DNA of 64,000 bases from Bradyrhizobium sp. (GTDB taxonomy: Bacteria; Pseudomonadota; Alphaproteobacteria; Rhizobiales; Xanthobacteraceae), in the NCBI RefSeq assembly GCF_004799445.1, contig NZ_SSNA01000025.1, positions 1 through 64,000 of the forward strand, read 5' to 3'. Of the stretch, positions 27,587 to 36,555 are shown one piece after another. Position 1 is the first letter of the stretch, and every line of letters begins with the position of its first letter. The notes beneath the pieces are model-generated. The model was not told where the DNA came from. It saw nothing but the letters and a program-made list of their open reading frames with translations, and made no database searches. A program made the translations under genes and the position numbers.

Positions 27587-28279
27587 CTAGTGGACGAAGG
27601 CAATGCGCGCCTGAAGGCGCCTGACGCCGAATGAAGCGACACAGGAGATCGCGAAATAGACGACGGCCGCGAACAGATACATCTCGACCAGCCGCCCGTC
27701 GCGTTGCGCGACCTTGCTGGCGGCGCCGAGGAAATCGGGGATCGACAGCACGTAGACCAGCGAGGTGTCCTGAAACAGCACGATGGTTTGCGTCAGCAGC
27801 ACCGGGAGCATGTTACGGAATGCCTGCGGCAGCACGACGTACCGCATGGTCTGGCTGTAGGTCAGGCCGAGCGCCTGGGCCGCGGCGGGTTGCCCCTTCG
27901 AGATCGACTGGATGCCCGCACGCATGATTTCGGCAAAATAGGCCGCCTCGAACAGGGTGAAGGTGACGAGCGAGGAGGCGAACGCGCCGACGCGCACTGG
28001 CCGCGACGACCCGGTCAACCACTGCCCGATGTAGGGCACCAGGAAATAGAACCAGAAGATCACCAGCACCAGCGGCAGCGACCGCATCAGGTCGACATAG
28101 AGGCCGGCGATGCGTCCGAGCAGCCAATAGCCGGACAACCGCATCAACGCAATCAGCGTTCCGAACACGATGCCCCCGAAAGTGGCAAGGCCCGTCAGCG
28201 TCAGCGTGAATGTCATGCCATCGAGAAACAGATAGCTGAGCGAGCGGCGGATGACATCGAAATCGAAATTGGCGAACAT
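27587..28279 (-). CDS. gltK: Polar amino acid ABC transporter permease GltK
   Basis: 230-aa inner-membrane permease of the HisMQ/GltK type with about five helices. The start of the domain is '[21 protein letters not shown]', and the ATPase-contact EAA loop is '[27 protein letters not shown]' (read in short pieces). It lies between gltJ (9-bp gap) and gltL (11-bp gap). Together they form the translocation channel for acidic amino acids. Confidence 0.95.
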   Translation of the reverse strand: MFANFDFDVIRRSLSYLFLDGMTFTLTLTGLATFGGIVFGTLIALMRLSGYWLLGRIAGLYVDLMRSLPLVLVIFWFYFLVPYIGQWLTGSSRPVRVGAFASSLVTFTLFEAAYFAEIMRAGIQSISKGQPAAAQALGLTYSQTMRYVVLPQAFRNMLPVLLTQTIVLFQDTSLVYVLSIPDFLGAASKVAQRDGRLVEMYLFAAVVYFAISCVASFGVRRLQARIAFVH

Positions 28280-28288
28280 GGCGGCGGC

Positions 28289-29035
28289 TCATTTCCCGGT
28301 GATGTAGCCGGGGATCGCCAATCCGCGCTCGACGAAGCGCATGGCGATGACCACGACGATGTTGACCAGGAGGTAGAGGATCGTCGCGGCGGTGAAGGCT
28401 TCGAATACCTGAAAGGAGAATTCCTGCATCGCACGCGCCTCCGCCGTCAGTTCGATCAGGCCGATGGTGATGGCCACCGAGGTATTCTTGATGGTGGAGA
28501 GGAATTCGGAGGTCAGCGGCGGCAGCATGATGCGGAATGTCATCGGCAACAGCACGTAGCGATAGGTTTGCGCCGTCGTCAATCCAAGCGCGGTCGCGGC
28601 GAGTTTCTGACCGCGCGGCAGCGAGGTGATGCCTGCGCGTGTCTGTTCAGCCACCCGTGCGGACATGAACAAGCCGATCCCGATCGCCGCCGTGTAGAAT
28701 GGCGCATTGGACATCTGCTTCATCCAAAGCCCCCACGAATGCGGCAGGATTTCCGGCAAGACGAAGAACCACAGAAACAGCTGCACCAAGAGCGGCATGT
28801 TGCGGAAGAATTCGACATAGGCAAAGCCGACCCAGGACCCGGCCTTCGACGGCAGCGTGCGCAGCACACCAATGACCGCTCCGAATATCAGCGCAATGAT
28901 CCAGGCGCAGATCGCGGTCTCGATCGTCAGCACCAGCCCGGACAACAGCATATCGAGATAGGTGCCGGTCCCATTCGGGGCCGGCTCCCAGAAGACGTGC
29001 CAGTTCCAATGATAGTTCACAACGGCAGTCCCCAC
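28289..29035 (-). CDS. gltJ: Polar amino acid ABC transporter permease GltJ
   Basis: 248-aa permease, paralogous to GltK. The N-terminal segment 'YHWNWHVFWEPAPNGTGTYL' is typical of GltJ. About five to six helices and the EAA motif 'AATALGLTTAQTYRYVLLP' are visible. It follows the nearest binding-protein gene by 73 bp on the same strand. It belongs to the glutamate/aspartate importer with GltK and GltL. Confidence 0.95.
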   Translation of the reverse strand: MGTAVVNYHWNWHVFWEPAPNGTGTYLDMLLSGLVLTIETAICAWIIALIFGAVIGVLRTLPSKAGSWVGFAYVEFFRNMPLLVQLFLWFFVLPEILPHSWGLWMKQMSNAPFYTAAIGIGLFMSARVAEQTRAGITSLPRGQKLAATALGLTTAQTYRYVLLPMTFRIMLPPLTSEFLSTIKNTSVAITIGLIELTAEARAMQEFSFQVFEAFTAATILYLLVNIVVVIAMRFVERGLAIPGYITGK

Positions 29036-29108
29036 ACCGCACCAGATGGACCCGGCGCTTCCGCAGCTCCTTTAGGCAATATTCGGATCATCATAAGGCT
29101 CACAGGCC

Positions 29109-30026
29109 TCACATTGTCTTGTAGGAATCAGGATCGGGTGAATCAGACGGCTTGGCAAACGCCTTCTTCAGCTCGGCACCGATTGGCACATTGAGGTTCA
29201 ATCCCTTGGGCGGGATTTTCTGCATGAACCATTTGTCGTACAGCTTTTGGCCTTCCGGGCTCTGGTAGAGCGCGGCGGTGGCATCGTCGGCTACCTTCTT
29301 GAAAGCCGGATCGTCCTTGCGCAGCATGATGCCGTAGGGCTCCGGCTTGGAAAACGCATCCGCGGAAATGACGTAGGCATCCGGATCCTTTGACCCGGCG
29401 GCGAAGCTTGCGAGCAGGATATCGTCCAGCACGGCCGCGACCGCGCGATCGGTCTCGACCATCAGGAACGATTCGGCATGCTCCTTGGCCGGGATGATGT
29501 TGATGCCGAGGTTGCGGGCGGCATTGGCTTCGGTGAGCTGCCTGATATTGGTGGTGCCGGAGGTGGAGGCCACCGACTTGCCCCTGAGATCCTCGATCGA
29601 GTTGAGCTTGCTGGATTTCTTCGAGACGAAGCGGGTCGCGGTCAGAAAGTGGGTGTTGGTGAAGGCCACCTGCTTCAGGCGGTCGGGGTTGTTGGTGGTC
29701 GATCCGCATTCCATGTCGATGGTCCCGTTGGCCAGCAACGGAATGCGGGTCGATGAGGTCACCGGATTGAATTCGACCGCGAGCTTGTCGAGCTTGAGCT
29801 CCTTCTTCACGGCGTCCACGATCTTGAGGCAGATATCAATTGCAAAGCCGATCGGCTTCTGGTTGTCGTCGAGGTAGGAAAACGGAATCGAGGAGTCGCG
29901 GTAGCCGATCGTGATGACGCCGGTCTCCTTGACCTTCTTGAGCGTCCCGGCCAGTTCCTCGGCGCCGGCCTGCGCGGCACAAAAGGCAGCGGCGAGCACA
30001 AGGCCCATGATACGCAGGCGTTTCAT
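29109..30026 (-). CDS. gltI: Glutamate/aspartate-type ABC substrate-binding protein, copy 1
   Basis: 305-aa periplasmic binding protein (cluster 3 amino acid type). ATG 30026 follows 'cgaggagagta', and the signal peptide ends at 'FCAAQAGAEE'. Ligand-fold markers are 'ITIGYRDSSIPFSYLDDNQ', 'NPVTSSTRIPLLANGTID' and 'ECGSTTNNPDR', which is the GltI pattern. It is the first of three adjacent near-identical genes. Being next to gltJ, it is the most probable partner of the permease. Confidence 0.95.
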   Translation of the reverse strand: MKRLRIMGLVLAAAFCAAQAGAEELAGTLKKVKETGVITIGYRDSSIPFSYLDDNQKPIGFAIDICLKIVDAVKKELKLDKLAVEFNPVTSSTRIPLLANGTIDMECGSTTNNPDRLKQVAFTNTHFLTATRFVSKKSSKLNSIEDLRGKSVASTSGTTNIRQLTEANAARNLGINIIPAKEHAESFLMVETDRAVAAVLDDILLASFAAGSKDPDAYVISADAFSKPEPYGIMLRKDDPAFKKVADDATAALYQSPEGQKLYDKWFMQKIPPKGLNLNVPIGAELKKAFAKPSDSPDPDSYKTM

Positions 30027-30176
30027 TCGTACTCTCCTCGCTTCGATGACCGCGGCAATGCTGGCATAGTTCGGTCCGGAAGAAAATGTGGCCTTCGGCC
30101 AACCCGATCCTGCGACCCGATCCTCAAGCAGGGACCACTCATGCAAGGACCGGGCCGTCACCTGAACCGATAAGCC

Positions 30177-31097
30177 CTACATCGCCTTATAGGAATCGGG
30201 ATCGGGTGAATCGGAAGGCCTGGCAAACGCCTTCTTCAGTTCCGCACCGATTGGCACGTTAAGATTCAATCCCTTGGGCGGGATTTTCTGCATGAACCAC
30301 TTGTCGTACAGCCTTTGGCCTTCCGGGCTCTGGTAGAGCGCCGCGGTGGCGCCGTCGACCACCTTCTTGAACGCCGGATCGTCCTTGCGAAGCATAATGC
30401 CGCAGGGCTCCGGCCTGGAGAACGCGTCGGTGGAAATGATGTAGGCATCCGGATCCTTCGATCCGGTGACGAAGGCAGCCAGCAGGATATCGTCCATCAC
30501 AAATGCCACCGCCCGGTCGGTCTCGACCATCAGGAACGCCTCGGCGTGGTCCTTGGCCGGGAGGATGTTGATACCAAGATTGCGGACGGCATTCGTTTCG
30601 GTGAGCTGCTTGATGTTGGTGGTGCCGGAGGTCGCGGTTACCGATTTGCCCCTGAGGTCCTCGACCGTGTTGAGCTTATTGGATTTCTTCGAGACGAAGC
30701 GGGTCGCGGTCAGAAAGTGGGTGTTGGCGAAGGCAACCTGCTTCAGACGGTCAGGGTTGTTGGTGGTCGATCCGCATTCGAGGTCGATGGTGCCATTGGC
30801 GAGCAACGGGATGCGGGTCGACGACGTCACCGGATTGAGTGCGACCGCGAGCCTGTCAAGCTTGAGCTCCTTCTGCACGGCGTCGACGATTTTGTAACAG
30901 ATGTCCATCGCAAAACCGATCGGCTTCTGGTTATCGTCCAGGTAGGAAAATGGAATCGACGAATCGCGATAGCCGATCGTGATCGTGCCGGTTTCCTTGA
31001 TTTTCTTCAGCGTCCCGGTCAGCTCTTCGGCCTTGGCCTGTGCGGCACAAATAGCTGCCGCGGCGACCGCAAGGCCGATCATGCGCCGTCGCATCAT
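30177..31097 (-). CDS. gltI: Glutamate/aspartate-type ABC substrate-binding protein, copy 2
   Basis: 306-aa paralogue of the neighbouring gene, aligning along its whole length with only scattered substitutions (for example 'FVSKKSNKLNTVEDLRGKSV' here against 'SSKLNSIEDL' in copy 1). The start at 31097 (ATGATG) follows 'gaggagagggcg', and a signal peptide is present. The intergenic DNA upstream also resembles that upstream of copy 1, so the duplicated unit includes the leader. One change, 'EPCGIM' for 'EPYGIM', introduces an extra Cys in the mature protein. Confidence 0.94.
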   Translation of the reverse strand: MMRRRMIGLAVAAAAICAAQAKAEELTGTLKKIKETGTITIGYRDSSIPFSYLDDNQKPIGFAMDICYKIVDAVQKELKLDRLAVALNPVTSSTRIPLLANGTIDLECGSTTNNPDRLKQVAFANTHFLTATRFVSKKSNKLNTVEDLRGKSVTATSGTTNIKQLTETNAVRNLGINILPAKDHAEAFLMVETDRAVAFVMDDILLAAFVTGSKDPDAYIISTDAFSRPEPCGIMLRKDDPAFKKVVDGATAALYQSPEGQRLYDKWFMQKIPPKGLNLNVPIGAELKKAFARPSDSPDPDSYKAM

Positions 31098-31231
31098 TCG
31101 CCCTCTCCTCGCCTGGATGACTGCGGCCACGCTTGCATCGCTCAATCCGGAAGGACAATGCGGCCCGCCCGACCCGATCCTGACGCAAGGACTGCGCACA
31201 AGGACCGGGCCGTCACCTCAACCGATTAACC

Positions 31232-32149
31232 CTACATCGCCTTGTAGGAATCGGGGTCGGGGGAATCCGACGGCTTGGCGAATTCATGCTTCAGCTCCGC
31301 GCTGATCGGCACGTTGAGATTCAACCCCTTGGGCGGAATCTTCTGCATGAACCACTTTTCGTACACTTTCGCGCCCTCCGGGCTCTGGTAAAGCGCCGCA
31401 GTGGCGGCATCGACCACCTTCTTGAAGGCGACATCGTCCTTGCGCACCATGATGCCGTAGGGCTCGGGCTTCGAAAATGCATCAGTTGAGATGACATAGG
31501 CCCCCGGCTCCTTCGATCCGGCCACGAGGCTTGCCAGCAGGATATCGTCCATCACGAACGCCACCGCGCGATCGGTCTCGACCATCAGGAATGACTCGGC
31601 ATGATCCTTGGCCGGAATGATGTTGATGCCGAGATTGCGGGCGGCGTTGGCCTCGTTGAGCTGCTTGATGTTGGTGGTGCCCGAGGTCGAGACCACCGAT
31701 TTGCCCTTGAGGTCGTCGATCGATTTGATGTTGCTGGATTTCTTCGAAACGAAGCGGCTTGCGGTCAGGAAATGAGTATTGGTGAACCAGACCTGTTTCT
31801 GTCGTTCGGCATTATTGGTGGTCGAACCGCATTCGAGGTCGACGGTGCCATTGGCCATCAGCGGGATACGTGTCGCCGAGGTGACCGGATTGAGCTTGAC
31901 CTCAAGCTTGTCGAGCTTGAGCTCCTTCTTCACGGCATCCACAATCTTGTAGCAAATGTCCATGGCATAGCCGACCGGCTTCTGGCTGTCGTCCAGGTAG
32001 GAAAACGGAATCGACGAGTCGCGATAACCCAGGGTGATCGCTCCGGTCTCCTTGATGTTCTTCAGCGTTCCCGTGAGTTCCTCGGCATTCGCCTGGCTCC
32101 CACAGAACGCAACGGCGAGCGCGTAGCCCAAGATATTCATGCGTTTCAT
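31232..32149 (-). CDS. gltI: Glutamate/aspartate-type ABC substrate-binding protein, copy 3
   Basis: 305-aa paralogue, somewhat more divergent than copies 1 and 2 (for example 'ERQKQVWFTNTHFLTASRF' and 'SSNIKSIDDLKGKSVVST'). ATG 32149 overlaps the stop of the alpha/beta hydrolase gene as ATGA, so translation is coupled to that gene. The signal peptide ends at 'GSQANAEE'. It is the promoter-proximal binding protein of the three. The ORF-track start at 32473 reads antisense through the hydrolase and is rejected. Confidence 0.94.
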   Translation of the reverse strand: MKRMNILGYALAVAFCGSQANAEELTGTLKNIKETGAITLGYRDSSIPFSYLDDSQKPVGYAMDICYKIVDAVKKELKLDKLEVKLNPVTSATRIPLMANGTVDLECGSTTNNAERQKQVWFTNTHFLTASRFVSKKSSNIKSIDDLKGKSVVSTSGTTNIKQLNEANAARNLGINIIPAKDHAESFLMVETDRAVAFVMDDILLASLVAGSKEPGAYVISTDAFSKPEPYGIMVRKDDVAFKKVVDAATAALYQSPEGAKVYEKWFMQKIPPKGLNLNVPISAELKHEFAKPSDSPDPDSYKAM

Positions 32150-33024
32150 AAGTGTTCTCCTTGTTTGTCGGATATGGATTGTTCGAGGATCTGATTGAGG
32201 ACCGGCGCGATGTAGCGACGAAACTGTTCTGGATTCTCGCTCATCGGAAAATGACCGAGTTGCTCCATGATGGTGAGGCTGGCGCCCTTGATTGCCGCGG
32301 CCGTCCGCCGCGTGTCGTCTGGGGTGCAGGAAAAATCGTACTCGCCGGTAAGCAGGTAAAGCGGACAGGCGCCGGTGTCGATGCCCTCGACGCGGCCACG
32401 CAGATCGCCATCGACCCGGTAGAAGTACAGATCGCCCTTGAACACACCCGGCCCGCTTTGCATGTAGCACCACAGGGTTTCGCGGCGCGAAGCGTCAGGA
32501 CTTTGCGGCGCGATCAAACCCGATACCAGCGCCGCGCAGACCTCGCCGCCGTGAACGTCGGGACGGTGCAGCCAGCTGGTATCGTACCACGGCGCCTGAA
32601 AATCGGCGGCTTCCAGACCGATCAAGGCATGAAATTCCCTGGCGTGCTCGATCGCAAGGTTGAGAACGATACGGCCGCCGATCGAACAACCCATCACGAC
32701 GGGCTTCTCCAGTGCGAGCGCCTGGCAGAAGGCGCGGATAGTCTGCGTGTAACGCGCGGTCGTAAGGCAATATTCCTCGCCGGTCCAGCTTGCTGGTGGA
32801 TTCGATTTGCCGTGCCATGGCATATCGAAGGCAATGATTCGAAATTTCTTAGCCAACGCTTCGTCTGCAAGCAGATGCCGCCACTGGCGTCCATCCGACC
32901 CCGCCGTGTGCAGGCAGACCAGCGGGACGCCGGCGCCGTTTTCCTCGAAATAGATGCGATGCGGATCGCCATCGATCTCGACATGAACGTAGCGGCCGAT
33001 CATCGGCTCGATCATGCCGGTCAT
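32146..33024 (-). CDS. Alpha/beta hydrolase
   Basis: 292-aa cytoplasmic alpha/beta hydrolase. The oxyanion region is 'VPLVCLHTAGSDGRQW', the nucleophile elbow 'VVMGCSIGGRIVLN' (Gly-Cys-Ser-Ile-Gly), the acid is likely in 'LLTGEYDFSCTPDD', and the His in 'EQLGHFPMSENPEQF'. ATG 33024 overlaps the stop of the preceding 138-aa gene (ATGA). Coupled to binding proteins of an amino-acid importer and to an M20 peptidase, it probably hydrolyses an ester or amide of an imported amino acid derivative (inference). Confidence 0.88.
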   Translation of the reverse strand: MTGMIEPMIGRYVHVEIDGDPHRIYFEENGAGVPLVCLHTAGSDGRQWRHLLADEALAKKFRIIAFDMPWHGKSNPPASWTGEEYCLTTARYTQTIRAFCQALALEKPVVMGCSIGGRIVLNLAIEHAREFHALIGLEAADFQAPWYDTSWLHRPDVHGGEVCAALVSGLIAPQSPDASRRETLWCYMQSGPGVFKGDLYFYRVDGDLRGRVEGIDTGACPLYLLTGEYDFSCTPDDTRRTAAAIKGASLTIMEQLGHFPMSENPEQFRRYIAPVLNQILEQSISDKQGEHL

Positions 33025-33437
33025 GATGGCACCGTGGGACGGTGCGACCGGGGCAGCGCCAGCACATCCTTGAAGTATTGCAGATGCGCCATGAACGGAT
33101 GCAGGTCGCCTTCCAGCACCGCTTCTTCGCGCTTGGTCAGGGCGAGCAGATCGTGCCAGCCCGGCCGCGGCACGGGTTTCCAGTATTCGGCCCAAGCCAC
33201 CGCAGAGGCGCGATACGAAAAGCGCCAGTACCGCATCAACACCGGCGCCGGGGTCAGGTCGATGATCCTGCCGCCGCGGATCGAGGCATGAAACGGGTGA
33301 TCGATCGGTCCAAGCAGACATTCACAGTCGAGGGTACGGCCGCGAAGGATCAAGGCAGGGGCTTGATCGAGCAGCGCGGGAATGCCCGCGAACGCCCCCA
33401 TCACTGCAGCGTCGCTTGGGTTCGAAGGTGGCGTCAT
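33021..33437 (-). CDS. Hypothetical protein, 138 aa
   Basis: Unrecognised. ATG 33437 ('MTPPSNPSDAAVMG') was chosen; the longer ORF runs antisense into the M20 gene. There is no signal peptide. It has a 'DCECLLGPIDHPFHASIRGG' stretch followed by Trp/Tyr-rich 'WRFSYRASAVAWAEYWKPVP', loosely recalling small ligand-binding (SCP2-like) folds, but this is only an impression. It is tightly coupled to the alpha/beta hydrolase (4-nt overlap) and follows the M20 peptidase gene by 139 nt, so the three probably act together. Confidence 0.65.
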   Translation of the reverse strand: MTPPSNPSDAAVMGAFAGIPALLDQAPALILRGRTLDCECLLGPIDHPFHASIRGGRIIDLTPAPVLMRYWRFSYRASAVAWAEYWKPVPRPGWHDLLALTKREEAVLEGDLHPFMAHLQYFKDVLALPRSHRPTVPS

Positions 33438-33576
33438 ACGCTTCAAGCAGGCATTTCCCGCAATACCGAGATTTGGCGACCGAATGAAACAGGGTTTCCG
33501 ATCGGATCCAGCTGTCTTTATGATCCGAACGTCGGGCCGTCGCAAGGCGCCTTTGGCGGCAGCCGACGGCTGCGCC

Positions 33577-34959
33577 TCATAAAGCGCGCGGCATTTCGCC
33601 CAAATCCCAGAACAGGCCCGCCATGATGCCCAGCGCCTCTTCGGTGACGGAGAGCAGAATGTGCTCGTCCGGCGCGTGCTGCGAGCAGCCGGGATAGGAG
33701 TGCGGCACCCACATCGTGGGCAGGCCGAGCATATCGGAAAACACGTCATTCGGCAGCGAGCCGCCAAAATTCGGCAGCACCGCGGGCGGCTTTCCCGTCG
33801 TCTTGCGGATCGATTCCGCGGTCCAGTTGACCCAGGGGCTGTCGAAATCGGTTCGCGACGCGGCGAACCTCTGCGTCGCCTCGACCCCGACCATCGGAAA
33901 GCCGCGATCGTGCAAATGCGCCCGGATCACGTCGGCAATGTTGTCGACCCTGGTGCCGACAACAAAGCGCAGTTGCAGGACGGCCGAGGCCTGTCCGGGG
34001 ATGGCATTGGCCGGCTTCTCGATGTTGCCGGAAGACATCGCCAGCACTTCGAGCGTGTTCCACGCGTAAAGCCGCTCGGCGGCCGACAGACCTTCCTCAC
34101 CCCAGTCTTCAGCGAGCGCCGGCTCATCCGGCATCGGCTCGATCTTCACGTCGGCCAGGGCTGAGCGAATCTGGTTCGAAAGGCGCGGTGGCTTCAATGG
34201 CTCCACCAGCAAACGCCCCTTGCCGTCGACAAGCGTGGCAATCGCACTGGCAAGGATGGTCGCGGGATTGGCAAGGATACCGCCCCAGTTGCCGGAATGA
34301 TGCGAACCCTCGCGCAAGTTCACGTCGAGATGAATCCGTATGCCGCCGCGGCAACCGAGAAACAGCGTCGGGCGATCGGCGGAAAGCCTTGGCCCATCGG
34401 ATGCAAGAAACAGATCGGCTTTCAGCTCGTCGCGCAACTGTTCGCAGACCTGGCGCAAATCCGGTGACCCGATCTCCTCACCGGTCTCAATGATGAATTT
34501 GGCATTGAAGCCGAGCCGGCCGCCGCGTGCCTCCCGCACCGCCCGAAGCGCCGACATATTGATGCTGTGCTGGCCCTTGTTGTCGGCGGTGCCCCGGCCG
34601 TAGACCCGATTGCCGGATATGGTCGTATGCCACGGATCGAGATGATCGCGCCACTCCCCGACCATGCCGTCGACGACATCGCCGTGTCCGTACATCAGAA
34701 CGGTCGGAGCCGATCCGCTCTCGCGGTATTCCGCGAGAAGGTATGGATTCTTCCCGGTCGGAGATTCGATCAGCCGCGTCGAAAAGCCGAGTTGCGAAAA
34801 CGCAGGCGCGAGGTCCTCGGTGAGATAGGCGCGCAGCGCGTCGCGCTTTTCGGGGTTCTGGCTCTCGGTCTGGTAAGCGACCCTGCGGTCGAGTTCTCTG
34901 AGGAATTCGCCGGAGTGAAGAAAATCGCGGGCCCTGGCGATGGCGTCGGCTCTGGTCAT
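33577..34959 (-). CDS. M20 family metallopeptidase / dipeptidase-like hydrolase
   Basis: 460-aa di-zinc M20 peptidase. Metal ligands: His/Asp in 'VLMYGHGDVVDGM', Asp in 'GRGTADNKGQHSIN', Glu-Glu in 'IIETGEEIGSPDL', Asp in 'LASDGPRL' and the C-terminal His in 'CSQHAPDEHILLS'. The dimerisation domain is between. It cleaves dipeptides or N-acyl/N-carbamoyl amino acids in the cytoplasm. ATG 34959 is used; the long ORF start (35556) is antisense to the next gene. As first gene of the transport operon, it suggests that imported substrates are peptide-like or acylated amino acids. Confidence 0.93.
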   Translation of the reverse strand: MTRADAIARARDFLHSGEFLRELDRRVAYQTESQNPEKRDALRAYLTEDLAPAFSQLGFSTRLIESPTGKNPYLLAEYRESGSAPTVLMYGHGDVVDGMVGEWRDHLDPWHTTISGNRVYGRGTADNKGQHSINMSALRAVREARGGRLGFNAKFIIETGEEIGSPDLRQVCEQLRDELKADLFLASDGPRLSADRPTLFLGCRGGIRIHLDVNLREGSHHSGNWGGILANPATILASAIATLVDGKGRLLVEPLKPPRLSNQIRSALADVKIEPMPDEPALAEDWGEEGLSAAERLYAWNTLEVLAMSSGNIEKPANAIPGQASAVLQLRFVVGTRVDNIADVIRAHLHDRGFPMVGVEATQRFAASRTDFDSPWVNWTAESIRKTTGKPPAVLPNFGGSLPNDVFSDMLGLPTMWVPHSYPGCSQHAPDEHILLSVTEEALGIMAGLFWDLGEMPRAL

Positions 34960-35119
34960 CTGTTCTCTTTTTTGTTCCACTCGGCGTCCGGATTTTGCCA
35001 GGTTACCGGGATACGCCGCCGGCCGGAAGGGCGAGGATTTGGCTTTGCTAAAGCCTGCCGGAATGCAACAATTTCCGCCATAGCCCGGCGCTCGACCGGG
35101 TGTCTCGCGGGAGAGCTCC

Positions 35120-35746
35120 TTGAAAACCATCCTTCGCGTCTCGGCCGTCTGCATGCTGTTTGCCGGCTCCGCCCTGGCCCTGACCGGCGAGCGGATGGCG
35201 GAAATTCCGCTCGAAAAAATGTCGGCGGCCCAGCGCAGCATTGCCGACGCCCTCATCTCCGGACCGAGAAAGCGGATGAGTGGTCCGTTCAATGCCTGGC
35301 TGCGCAGCCCGGAGCTGGCGGATCGACTGCAAAAAGTGAGCGAGTATGTCAGGTTCAACACCTCGCTCGACAAGCGGGTCAACGAGATGGCGATCCTGAT
35401 GACCGCGCAGGCCTGGGGCTCGCAATATGAGTGGTACGCGCATGCGCCGCTGGCGCTCGAGGCCGGCCTCGATCCCGCCACCATCGCCGCCATCGGCTCC
35501 GGGCGAAAGCCCGACAACATGAAGGATGACGAGGCTGTTGCCTGGGAGTTCACCACGCAGCTGCGGCGCGATCACGGCGTCGACGATGCGATCTATGCGC
35601 GGGCGCTGAAGAAATTCGGCGAGCAAGGCATTGTGGACCTGGTCGCGGTGAACGGATATTACGATGTCGTCTCGATGACGCTCAACGTCGCGCGTGTGGC
35701 GCCGCCGGCCGACGCCGAATTGCCGTTCAAGCAGGCCGGCCGCTAG
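35120..35746 (+). CDS. Exported carboxymuconolactone decarboxylase-like protein
   Basis: 208-aa AhpD/CMD-fold protein with a signal peptide ('ILRVSAVCMLFAGSALAL'). The CMD core is 'KRVNEMAILMTAQAWGSQYEWYAHA' (read in parts), with the usual His but no CxxC pair, so peroxidase chemistry of the AhpD type is unlikely. The 3' end of this gene is duplicated 5.6 kb downstream (41210-41396). Divergent from the M20 gene. In an uninterrupted chromosome it would probably lie next to the LLM oxidoreductase gene now found at 41422. Confidence 0.88.
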   Translation: MKTILRVSAVCMLFAGSALALTGERMAEIPLEKMSAAQRSIADALISGPRKRMSGPFNAWLRSPELADRLQKVSEYVRFNTSLDKRVNEMAILMTAQAWGSQYEWYAHAPLALEAGLDPATIAAIGSGRKPDNMKDDEAVAWEFTTQLRRDHGVDDAIYARALKKFGEQGIVDLVAVNGYYDVVSMTLNVARVAPPADAELPFKQAGR

Positions 35747-35787
35747 TCTTTCGCCTTGTAATGGCCGCGCGACAGCCATGCCGCGCG
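35601..35787. repeat. Left copy of 187-bp direct repeat flanking CHAT island
   Basis: The last 146 bp of the decarboxylase gene plus about 40 bp downstream. It aligns without gaps to 41210-41396 at a constant offset of 5609 bp. By hand I count about 19 mismatches, mostly at third codon positions. It ends at the stop codon of the last gene of the island. Confidence 0.9.
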
Positions 35788-35788
35788 G

Positions 35789-36555
35789 CTACCACCCCAA
35801 AATGCTTTTGAGGCCGGTGTAAATCGATCCACCTGCCGTTACCACCACGCCCACTAACGGTCCGGCGGTGGTAAGCAGACGCTGGATGGAGCGTGCGCGC
35901 CGGCGGAGTTGCTCCTCGCCGACATGCTGACCAAGCAGTCCCGCGATCTTGTAAGCGACCGCGTTAGGCTTTCCGCCCTCAGTCATTGTTTTCGGTAATA
36001 CATCGAAGATCAATAAACCAAAAATGTTGCCGGTCTCGAACGCAAGGGCGATACTCGCGATATATTCGATAACTTCACGCCATTCGACCAGGGCCCCGGG
36101 ACGATCGGGACGTTGTCGTTAAATCCGGTTACCGTGAGCATGCATGTTACGGCTATTCCGGCCGTCACGACACCGACCAGGAAGGCGCCGCGAAATCCGA
36201 TTTTCTGTCGTGCATAGAGTGCCAGACCGAACGGCAACGGGATTATGACCGAGGCCAGCCGCAGATAGAGCGGGGCAACATCCAGTTTGATCGTGACGAC
36301 AATGTGAGCCGCTACCAGGAGGACGACAGGCGCCAACACATATGCAATCGTGTGTTTGGTAAAGTAACGGAACGGGAAGCGGATTCGCGCCAAGCTGGCA
36401 TCAACCCGGTCAAGTTCGCGCTGCAATCCGTCAAGTTCAGAAACGATTTCCTGGATTTCAAGGATAACCGGGCGCACAACTCGTAAATCGCGCGAGCAGT
36501 GCTTGCACACGATGGCTTCATACTTGATGGTTTCGGCGCAAAACGGGCATTCCAT
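35789..36555 (-). pseudogene. Zinc-ribbon membrane protein, probable one-base frameshift
   Basis: The N-terminal ORF (36555 to 36010) has a zinc ribbon 'CPFCAETIKYEAIVCKHC', a short coiled coil and three hydrophobic helices, then ends in an implausible tail after 'NDNVPIVPGP'. Shifting frame at the GGGGCCC run (36091-36097) gives 'LVEWREVIEYIASIALAFE', which reads without stop into the 74-aa ORF ending 'GGSIYTGLKSILGW'. The intact protein would be about 255 aa. Either a real inactivation or a missing C in the assembly. It is the last gene of the CHAT cassette; its start shares one base with the upstream stop. Confidence 0.75.

Noticed and set aside
27704-29194. 496-aa plus-strand ORF
   Set aside because: Antisense to gltK and gltJ; no recognisable domain and typical shadow composition.
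33412-33430. 'GGGTTCGAAGG' resembling a tRNA T-arm
   Set aside because: No matching acceptor stem, anticodon arm or CCA context around it; no tRNA could be folded here.
35601-35787. Repeat as simple transposon target-site duplication
   Set aside because: 187 bp with about 10% mismatches is too long and too divergent for a transposition target duplication, and no transposase or terminal inverted repeats were seen.
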